Shown in pieces: positions 54,640-64,000 of a stretch of 64,000 bases of DNA. The position numbers and the translations under genes were made by a program. Source of the DNA: Paraescarpia echinospica (Eukaryota; Annelida; Polychaeta; Sabellida; Siboglinidae); assembly GCA_020002185.1 (NCBI GenBank), contig CM034544.1, positions 1,296,823 to 1,360,822 on the forward strand. The letters run 5' to 3'. The first letter of the stretch is position 1; the number at the start of each line of letters is the position of its first letter. The notes under the pieces were generated by a model. It did not search any database. It was not told the origin of the DNA and saw only the letters and a list, made by a program, of their open reading frames with translations.

Positions 54640-54692
54640 CATTGCTTGACCCGGAGGCCGAGTCTCCGCCAAGGGATCGAACCCTTATTTGT
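54640..54692 (-). other. tRNA-like B-box piece
   Basis: The minus strand reads AAGGGTTCGATCCCTTGGCG, a T-arm-like stem-loop with a good Pol III B box (GGTTCGATCCC), followed by a GGAGACTCGGCCTCCGGG hairpin. The mirror copy is at 63363-63410. No full cloverleaf is seen, so it is a tRNA-derived remnant at most. Confidence 0.45.
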
Positions 54693-54984
54693 TTGACTAT
54701 GACATGTCGAAAATGTGGTGTTATAATAAGGCGTAAAGTGTAACAAAAGGATTATAAATTCAGCGGAGGTCGTTTTATCTGAAGTAATGTATACGAAATG
54801 TAGACTACATATAGGACTATGTTATATCAGAACCTATAGCCTCGTTTTTTCGAACAGAGCGTCCATCTTGGAATTATACGTTTGGTAGCATTTCCGTACG
54901 ATAGTACCCAAATTCGTGTCTCTTATAAATCCCGTACTCGAGACGTGTCTGGACATGTTTGTTTGTTGCAAGCGTGAGCGTGCA

Positions 54985-56110
54985 CACCCTGTATGACGTC
55001 ATTAAACTATAAACTGCTATGCACAGTAATTTTGTACGCGAGGTGAGTTGGTTAAACAGGTAGTGATTTGGTTAGACCTTGTTTTGAACTTGCGCATATG
55101 TAATATAATTCCATCATGTGACGTCATGATGCAGTGACATCATTAAGCTATAAACTGCTACGCGCAGTAATTTCGTACACGAGGTGAGTAGGTTATACAG
55201 GTAGTGATTTGGTTATCCATCGTTTTGAACTTGCGCACTTGAATATAATTTCATCATGTGACGTCATGGTCAGTGACGTCATGGTACGCGCAGTAATTAT
55301 GAACGCGAGGTGAGTTGGTTAAACAGGTAGTGATTTGGTTAGACCTTGTTTTGAACTTGCGCATATGTAATATAATTCCATCATGTGACGTCATGGTCAG
55401 TGACGTCATGGTACGCGCAGTAATTATGTACGAGAGGTGAGTTGGTTATACAGGTAGTGATTTGGTTATCCATCGTTTTGAACTTGCGCACTTGAATATA
55501 ATTCCATCATGTGACGTCATGGTCAGTGACGTCATGGTACGCGCAGTAATTATGAACGCGAGGTGAGTTGGTTAAACAGGTAGTGATTTGGCTAGACCTT
55601 GTTTTGAACTTGCGCATATGTAATATAATTCCATCATGTGACGTCATGGTCAGTGACGTCATGGTACGCGCAGTAATTATGTACGAGAGGTGAGTTGGTT
55701 AAACAGGTAGTGATTTGGTTAGACCTTGTTTTGAACTTGCGCATATGTATAATAATTCCATCATGTGACATCATTATGCAGTGACATCATTAAACTATAA
55801 ACTGCTACGCGCAGTAATTTTGTACGCGAGGTGAGTAGGTTATACAGGTAGTGATTTGGTTATCCATCGTTTTGAACTTGCGCACTTGAATATAATTCCA
55901 TCATGTGACGTCATGGTCAGTGACGTCATGGTACGCGCAGTAATTATGTACGAGAGGTGAGTTGGTTATACAGGTAGTGATTTGGTTATCCATCGTTTTG
56001 AACTTGCGCACTTGAATATAATTCCATCATGTGACGTCATGGTCAGTGACTTCATGGTACGCGCAGTAATTTTGTACGCGAGGTGAGTTGGTTAAACAGA
56101 TAGTGCTTTG
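54985..56110 (+). repeat. CRE-rich tandem repeat, about 125 bp, about nine copies
   Basis: Each unit has ATCATGTGACGTCATGGTCA, GTGACGTCATGGTACGCGCA, then GTAATT, a GAGGTGAGTTGGTTA piece and GTTTTGAACTTGCGCA. Starts near 55261, 55388 and 55513 give a period of 125-127 bp. Most units have two TGACGTCA palindromes. The mirror array is at 62040-63060. Confidence 0.92.
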
Positions 56111-57299
56111 GTTAGATCTTGTATTGAACTTGCGCGTATGTAATGTAATCCCTTCATGTGTTAGATAGGGAATTTTCTCCATGTTAAAGCATAGGGATTT
56201 TCCCCATGTTAAAACATAGGGAATTTGCACCATGTTCAAGGATAGGAGCTATCGGTAAACTGTTACGCACAGTAATTTTGTACCCGAGGTTGACTTGGTT
56301 AATCAGATAGTGCTCTGGTTAGCCATTGTTTTGAGCTTTCGTGCTTGAATATAATCCCATCATTTGATGTTATGGTCATTGTCGTTATAGCGAGTGAAAA
56401 ATTACCCTGTTAACTGGTATGAACCGGTATGAACTCGTAATGGCTGCTCTGTGACTGTGTGTTGGAAGAACATCTCGATATTCGGCCCGTGATAAAACAT
56501 ACGAGATACCAGTATTTGTTATACGAGATTTGTACTTACCAACCGTCGATATCCTGTTTGTAAACTGTTTTGATGGTGTATTCCCTGTTCAAGTCTCATC
56601 TATTTAAATAAACACCCTATGCGCGATGCACAATGTCGACTCGGTGGCCTTGACACCAAAGACCGTATGTCAATACAAGACGGTGCAGTGCACGCTATCT
56701 ACATTGTTCGAGGAAAGTGAAGCTTCATGTTAGAACAATAGACTAGTGTATTAGCTATTGTTTGTAAGAACTATATCGAACACTAGTATCAATCAGTATA
56801 ATTCAAACAACTGATAACGAATGCTCTGCATGTTCGAAGAACAGTAGACTAGTGTTGTTATTATTATATTAGATAGCGATTAAATTCGTGTCTCTTATAA
56901 AACCCGTACTCGAAACGTGTCTGGACATGTTGTAGGTCTCTCCTAGTCTATACATTTACATAGGTCCAAAAACATAGGTTCAAACCTGATAAAGCATAGG
57001 GGGTAAAGGCTATCTGACCTACAGCTCATAACCACTGACAAACACTGATATACATCACACAAACATTGGTCTACGCCATACTTATACCGACCTACAGCTC
57101 ATAACCACTGACAAACAACTTACAAACACTGATATACAACACACAAATATTGGTCTACACCATACTTATACCGACCTACATCTCATAACCACTGACAAAC
57201 ACTGATATACAACACACAAATATTGGTATACACCACACTTATACCGACCTACAGCTCATAACCACTGACAAACAACTTACAAACACTGATATACATACG

Positions 57300-57660
57300 G
57301 ATGACACTGAGGAGGAGGACTAGAGATGGACGCGTTGAGGAGGAGGAGGAGGAGGAGGAGGACTAGAGATGGACGCGTTGATGAGGAGGAGGGCTAGAGA
57401 TGGACGCGTTGAGGAGGAGGAGGAGGAGGAGGAGGAGGGCTAGAGATGGACGCGTTGAAGAGGCGGAGGAGGAGGAGGGCTAGACATGGACGCGTTGAGG
57501 AGGAGGAGGAGGAGGAGGATGAGGGCTAGAGATGGACGCGTTGAAGAGGCGGAGGAGGAGGAGGGCTAGAGATGGACGCGTTGAGGAGGAGGAGGAGGAG
57601 GAGGAGGAGGGCTAGAGATGGACGCGTTGAGGAGGAGGAGGAGGAGGAGGAGAAGGGCTA
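57300..57660 (+). repeat. GGA-rich array
   Basis: (GGA)n runs are broken by GGCTAGAGATGGACGCGTTG about every 60-80 bp. The complement array (CCT)n with CAACGCGTCCATCTCTAG is at 60280-60700. Confidence 0.93.
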
Positions 57661-57739
57661 GATTGTAGATACATACATAGAGACATACATAGATACATAC
57701 ATAGAGACATACATACATACATACATACACACGCGAAAT

Positions 57740-58685
57740 TTTTTACAACCACCAAAGTGGTTGTATAAATGTTCGCGAGGTTAACCCCAACTTTGTTTCT
57801 CTAGCTAACCTAATTATATATTTTTACCCGCTAGATGGCGCCACCATGTTACGTAGTACTCCGATTATCCACTAGGGGGCGCTACGACGGAAGTGACGTC
57901 GTACCGGAAGTTACTTGACTGTCATGGCAGCCTCTACTAGGGACGCTACGTCGGAAGTGACGTCGCACCGGAAGTTACTTGACTGTCATGGCGGACTCTA
58001 CGCTTCCGATATTTCCGGAAGTGTGTCAACGAATAGAGACCTATCATGGCCGGTAGATGGCAATGGTCTGACTAATTACATTGGTGTCCGTTGAGTGTCG
58101 TCGGAAACCGTGATGGTCACCTCTTTGAATGAAATCCTGTCAGGTGGTTGTCCTTACATGTTATTGACATAGTCGTTTTCGATCGTAGCAGTTTTCAAAT
58201 TCGCTTGCTATGGCAGTATGTGACGTAGTACTCCGATTATCCACTAGGGGTCTCTACGCCGGAAGTGACGTGGTACCGGAAGTCACTTGACTGTCATGGC
58301 GGCCTCTACTAGGGACGCTACGTCGGAAGTAACGTAGTACCGGAAGTTATTTGAATGTCATGGCGACCTGACATGGCGGCCTCTACGCTTCCGCTATTCC
58401 CAACGAATATGTGTGTCAACGAATAGAGAACTATCATGATCGGTAGATGGCTATACTCTGATTAATTACATTGGTGTCCGTTGAGCGGCGTCGGGAACCA
58501 TGATGGTCACCTCTTTGAATGAAGTCCTGTCAGGTGGTTGTCCTTACATGTTATTGACATAGTCGTTTTCGATCGTAGCAGTTTTCAAATTCGTTTTCTA
58601 TAGCAGTCTCTACTAGGGACGATACGTCGGAAGTAACGTCGAACCGGAAGTTACTTGAATTTCATGGCGGTCTCTGTAGAGTCTG
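57740..58685 (+). repeat. Palindrome core with tandem promoter-like modules
   Basis: This is the only non-mirrored complex sequence in the palindrome. A block of about 370 bp starting GTAGTACTCCGATTATCCAC (57855) is repeated at 58228. Inside are five copies of a module with CGGAAGT[GA]ACGT, ACCGGAAGTTACTTGA and TCATGGCGG (about 57890, 57947, 58256, 58320 and 58624). No open frame is present. Confidence 0.85.
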
Positions 58686-58689
58686 GACT

Positions 58690-60270
58690 TGTTTGTTTGT
58701 TCCCTATGTATGTATGTATGTATCTATGTCTGTCTCTATGTATGTATGTATCTATGTATGTCTCTATGTCTGTATCTATGTATGTCTCTATGTATGTATC
58801 TATGCCTATCTCTGTGTCTGTCTCTATGTATGTATCTATGTCTGTCTCTATGTCTGTCTCTATGTATGTTTCTATGTAAGTATGTATATATGTTTGTCTC
58901 TGTGTATGTCTCTATGTATGTATGTATGTATGTATGTATGTATGTCTGTCTCTATGTATGTATCTATGTATGTCTCTATGTATCTATGTATATCTCTATG
59001 TATGTATATATGTATGTATATATGTATGGGTCTATGTATGTATCTATGTATGTATATATGTACATCTCTACGTCTGTCTCTATGTCTGTCTCTATGTTTA
59101 TATCTATGGCTGTCTCTATGTATGTATCTATGTATATCTCTATGTATGTCTCTATGTGTGTATATATTGGTACGAACTTGTATATAGCAGTGGTCTGTAT
59201 CTATGTATGTCTCTATGTATGTCTCTATGTGTGTATCTATGTATGTCTCTATGTATGTATCTATGTATATCTATATGTCTTTCTTTATGTCTGTATCTAT
59301 GTATGTCTCTATGTATGTATCTATGTATATATGTATGTATGTATATATATTTATATATATGTCTGTATCTATGTCTGTCTCTTAGTATGTATGTATGTTT
59401 GTCTCTGTGTATGTATCTATGTATGAATCTATGTATGTCTCTATGTATGTATGTATGTATGTATGTATGTATGTATGTCTGTCTCTATGTATGTATCTAT
59501 GTATGTCTCTATGTATCTATGTATATCTCTATTTATGTATCTATGTATGTATCTATGTAGGTGTCTATGTATGTCTCTGTGTATGTATCTATGTACACCT
59601 CTAAGTCTGTCTCTACGTATGTATCTATGGCTGTCTCTATGTATGTATCTATGTATATCTCAATGTATGTCTCTATGTGTGTATCTATTGGTACGAACTT
59701 GTATATAGCGGTGGTCTGTATCTATGTATGTCTCTATGTATGTCTCTATGTATGTATCTATGTATGTCTCTAAGTATGTATCTATGTATATCTATATGTC
59801 TTTCTTTATGTCTGTGTCTATGTATGTCTCTATGTATGTATCTATTTATATATGTATGTATGTATATATATATATATGTCTATATCTATGTCTGTCTCTT
59901 AGTATGTATCTATGTTTGTCTCTGTGTATGTATCTATGTATGAATCTATGTATGTCTCTATGTATGTATGTATGTATGTATGTATGTATGTATGTATGTA
60001 TGTATGTATGTATGTATGTATGTATGTATGTCTCTATGTATGTATCTATGTATGTCTCTATGTATATCTCTATGTATGTATCTATGTATGTATATATGTC
60101 TGTATCTATGTATGTCTCTATGTATGTATCTATGCATATCTCTATGTCTGTACCTATGCATGTCTCTATGTCTGTCTCTATGTATGTTTCTATGTAAGTA
60201 TGTATCTATGTATGTATGTATGTATGTCTCTATGTATGTATCTATGTATGTCTCTATGTATGTATCTACC
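58690..60270. repeat. TATG/TCTCTATG expanded microsatellite
   Basis: About 1.6 kb of TATGTATG and TCTCTATGTATGTATC. TTGGTACGAACTTG occurs at 59167 and 59688, showing a 521-bp tandem duplication. The short CATA tract at 57665-57730 is its counterpart in the left arm. The long Tyr/Val/Met/Ser/Cys frames here are artefacts. Confidence 0.97.
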
Positions 60271-60274
60271 ATCT

Positions 60275-63200
60275 AGCCCTCCTCCTGCTCCTCCTCCTCC
60301 TCCTCCTCCTCCTCCTCAACGCGTCCATCTCTAGACCTCCTCCTCATCCTCCTCCTCCTCCTCAACGCGTCCATCTCTAGCCCTCCTCCTCCTCCACCTC
60401 TTCAACGCGTCCATCTCTAGCCCTACTCCTCCTCCTCCTCCTCCTCAACGCGTCCATCTCTAACCCTCCTCCTCCTCCGCCTCTTCAACGCGTCCATCTC
60501 TAGCCATCCTCCTCCTCCTCCTCATCGCGTCCATCTCTAGCCCTCCTCCTCCTCCTCGTCCTCGTCCTCCTCCTCCTCCCCAATGCGTCCATCTCTAGCC
60601 ATCCTCCTCCTCCTCCTCCTCCTCAACGCGTCCATCTCTAGTCCTCCTCCTCCTCCTCCTCCTCCTCAACGCGTCCATCTCTAGCCCTCCTCCTCAGTGT
60701 CATCCGTATGTATATCAGTGTTTGTAAGTTGTTTGTCAGTGGTTATGAGCTGTAGGTCGGTATAAGTATGGTGTAGACCAATATTTGTGTGTTGTATATC
60801 AGTGTTTGTAAGTTGTTTGTCAGTGGTTATGAGCTGTAGGTCGGTATAAGTATGGTGTAGACCAATGTTTGTGTGATGTATATCAGTGTTTGTAAGTTGT
60901 TTGTCAGTGGTTATGAGCTGTAGGTCGGTATAAGTGTGGTGTATACCAATATTTGTGTGTTGTATATCAGTGTTTGTCAGTGGTTATGAGATGTAGGTCG
61001 GTATAAGTATGGTGTAGACCAATATTTGTGTGTTGTATATCAGTGTTTGTAAGTTGTTTGTCAGTGGTTATGAGCTGTAGGTCGGTATAAGTATGGTGTA
61101 GACCAATGATTGTGTGATGTATATCAGTGTTTGTCAGTGGTTATGAGCTGTAGGTCAGATAGCCTTTACCCCCTATGCTTTATCAGGTTTGAACCTATGT
61201 TTTTGGACCTATGTAAATGTATAGACTAGGAGAGACCTACAACATGTCCAGACACGTTTCGAGTACGGGTTTTATAAGAGACACGAATTTAATCGCTATC
61301 TAATATAATAATAACAACACTAGTCTACTGTTCTTCGAACATGCAGAGCATTCGTTATCAGTTTTGTTTGAATTATACTGATTGATACTGGTGTTCGATA
61401 TAGTTCTTACAAACAATAGCTAATACACTAGTATATTGTTCTAACATGACGCTTCACTTTCCTCGAACAATGTAGATAGCGTGCACTGCACCGTCTTGTA
61501 TTGATATACGGTCTTTGGTGTCAAGGCCACCGAGTCGACATTGTGCATCGCGCATAGCGTGTTTATTTAAATAGATGAGACTTGAACAGGGAATACACCA
61601 TCAAAACAGTTTACAAACAGGATATCGACGGTTGGTAAGTACAAATCTCGTATAACAAATACTGGTATCTCGTATGTTTTATCACGGGCCGAATATCGAG
61701 ATGTTCTTCCAACACACAGTCACAGAGCAGCCATTACGAGTTCATACCGGTTCATACCAGTTAACAGGTTAATTTTTTACTCGCTATAACGACAATGACC
61801 ATAACATCAAATGATGGGATTATATTCAAGCACGAAAGCTCAAAACAATGGCTAACCAAAGCACTATTTGATTAACCAAGTCAACCTTGGGTACAAAATT
61901 ACTGTGCGTAACAGTTTACCGATAGCTCCTATCCTTGAACATGGTGAAAATTCCCTATGTTTTAACATGGGGAAAATCCCTATGCTTTAACATGGAGAAA
62001 ATTCCCTATCTAACACATGAAGGGATTACATTACATACGCGCAAGTTCAATACAAGATCTAACCAAAGCACTATCTGTTTAACCAACTCACCTCGCGTAC
62101 AAAATTACTGCGCGTACCATGACGTCACTGACCATGACGTCACGTGATGGAATTATATTCAAGTGTGCAAGTTCAAAACGATGGATAACCAAATCACTAC
62201 CTGTATAACCAACTCACCTCTCGTACATAATTACTGCGCGTACCATGACGTCACTGACCATGACGTCACATGATGGAATTATATTACATATGCGCAAGTT
62301 CAAAACAAGGTCTAACCAAATCACCACCTGTTTAACCAACTCACCTCGCGTACATAATTACTGCGCGTACCATGACGTCACTGACCATGACGTCACATGA
62401 TGGAATTATATTCAAGTGCGCAAGTTCAAAACGATGGATAACCAAATCACTACCTGTATAACCTACTCACCTCGCGTACAAAATTATTGCGCGTAGCAGT
62501 TTATAGTTTAATGATGTCACTGCATCATGATGTCACATGATGGAATTATATTACATATGCGCAAGTTCAAAACAAGGTCTAACCAAATCACTACCTGTTT
62601 AACCAACTCACCTCTCGTACATAATTACTGCGCGTACCATGAAGTCACTGACCATGACGTCACATGATGGAATTATATTACATATGCGCAAGTTCAAAAC
62701 AAGGTCTAACCAAATCACTACCTGTTTAACCAACTCACCTCGCGTTCATAATTACTGCGCGTACCATGACGTCACTGACCATGACGTCACATGATGGAAT
62801 TATATTCAAGTGCGCAAGTTCAAAACGATGGATAACCAAATCACTACCTGTATAACCTACTCACCTCGTGTACGAAATTACTGCGCGTAGCAGTTTATAG
62901 CTTAATGATGTCACTGCATCATGACGTCACATGATGGAATTATATTACATATGCGCAAGTTCAAAACAAGGTCTAACCAAATCACTACCTGTTTAACCAA
63001 CTCACCTCGCGTACAAAATTACTGTGCATAGCAGTTTATAGTTTAATGACGTCATACAGGGTGTGCACGCTCACGCTTGCAACAAACAAACATGTCCAGA
63101 CACGTCTCGAGTACGGGATTTATAAGAGACACGAATTTGGGTACTACAGTACGGAAATGCTACCAAACGTATAATTCCAAGATGGACGCTCTGTTCGAAA

Positions 63201-64000
63201 AAACGAGGCTATAGGTTCTGATATAACATAGTCCTATATGTAGTCTACATTTCGTATACATTACTTCAGATAAAACGACCTCCGCTGAATTTATAATCCT
63301 TTTGTTACACATTACGCCTTATTATAACACCACATTTTCGACATGTCATAGTCAAACAAATAAGGGTTCGATCCCTTGGCGGAGCCTCGGCCTCCGGGTC
63401 AAGCAATCTCGTGTGTGACATATTCAAATGATATTCGGTATATGTTATTTTATTCAAAAAGTGGTCGGATACCTTTGCGATAAAAATGGCCTATGCTTTA
63501 ACATGGGGTGAAAATTCCCTATGCTTTAACATGGAGAAAATTCGAAAAGTGGTCGGATACCTTTGCAATAAAATTCCCTATGCTAAACTAAGGATAAAAA
63601 TCCAAAAAGTGGTCGGATACCTTTGCGATAAAATTCCCTATGCTTTAACATGGAATAAAAATCCAAAAAGTGGTCGGATACCTTTGCGATAAAATTCCCT
63701 ATGCTTTAACATGGGATAAAAATTCCCTATGGTTTAACATGGGATAAAAACCCAAAAAGTGGTCGGATACCTTTGCGTTAAAATTCCCTATGCTTTAACA
63801 TGGGGTGAAAATTCCCTATGCTTTAACATGGGAAATACTTTTCCAAGCTCATTTGCATAACTAGCCACGCCCACAATGCTCAGCTCGCTCGTGATTGGTC
63901 AACTGTATAGCTATCCACGCCCACAATGCCCAGCACGCTCGTGATTGGTTAGTTGCAGGCGGCGCAGAGGCTGTCGGGATATCATCATTTGCATAATTGG
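60275..64000 (-). repeat. Right arm of the 10-kb palindrome
   Basis: Reverse complement of 54094-57660 in the same order of sub-repeats: CCT array, AGCTGTAGGTCGGTATAAGT repeats (60720-61170), single-copy part, CRE array, tRNA-like piece and 61-bp array, ending TTTGCATAATTGG at the window edge. The outer end of the palindrome lies outside the window. Confidence 0.93.

Larger units (their letters stand above)
54094..57660 (+). repeat. Left arm of a 10-kb palindrome
   Basis: From CCAATTATGCAAATGATGAT onward this is the near-exact reverse complement of the window's last 3.7 kb, the mirror axis lying near 59047. In order it contains two GCATTGTGGGCGTGG repeats, a 61-bp array, a tRNA-like piece, a CRE-rich array of about 125 bp, single-copy sequence (56200-56960), a repeat with ACCGACCTACAGCTCATAAC (56960-57300), and a GGA-rich array with CTAGAGATGGACGCGTTGA. 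No open frame of note is present. Confidence 0.92.

Noticed and set aside
54640..54692. A functional tRNA gene
   Set aside because: Only a T-arm-like part is visible; no acceptor stem, D arm or anticodon arm could be paired.
58655..60334. Long frames rich in Met/Tyr/Val/Cys/Ser
   Set aside because: They translate a TATG/TCTCTATG microsatellite and appear in all three frames.

Overview
The window looks like nuclear DNA from a marine-type invertebrate. Both a lancelet-like deuterostome and a mollusc would fit, and the species cannot be fixed from the sequence. It has introns, an NLR-type immune gene with 84-nt leucine-rich-repeat exons, hAT transposons, non-LTR retrotransposon pieces, a tRNA-derived SINE and very many minisatellites.

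The main feature is one complete but decayed Maverick/Polinton (adintovirus-like) element at 383-18004. It has about 270-bp terminal inverted repeats and an exact 6-bp target duplication (AGCACA), and it sits inside a 33-bp minisatellite. Its left half carries a tight rightward array: NADAR protein, packaging ATPase, two conserved Polinton proteins of unknown role, a tiny membrane protein, integrase with chromodomain, a small membrane protein, penton-like protein, pX-like basic protein, major capsid protein and adenain-like protease. A leftward protein-primed-type DNA polymerase B follows, with three N-terminal zinc fingers. The right end holds accessory genes: a leftward RPA-like ssDNA-binding protein with a possible short intron into a second unrecognised gene, and a rightward multi-exon gene with repeated mini-exons. 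Most long genes carry stops or frameshifts, so this copy looks dead. Some frameshifts lie in homopolymers and could be assembly errors.

At 18-32 kb come the rest of the 33-bp minisatellite, a hAT nested inside another hAT, a broken GT61 (DUF563) glycosyltransferase gene and composite satellites. From 32 to 38 kb there are 42-, 49- and 39-bp minisatellites. At 38.9-51.2 kb, on the minus strand, a NACHT exon is followed by at least seven 84-nt LRR exons and a coiled-coil terminal exon, all in the same splice phase. Three of the LRR exons lie in a module that was duplicated and then hit by different retroelements.

From about 54.1 kb to the window end is a palindrome of about 10 kb. Its arms of at least 3.2 kb contain CRE-rich tandem repeats. 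Its core contains five copies of a promoter-like module (ETS-, CRE- and YY1-like words).
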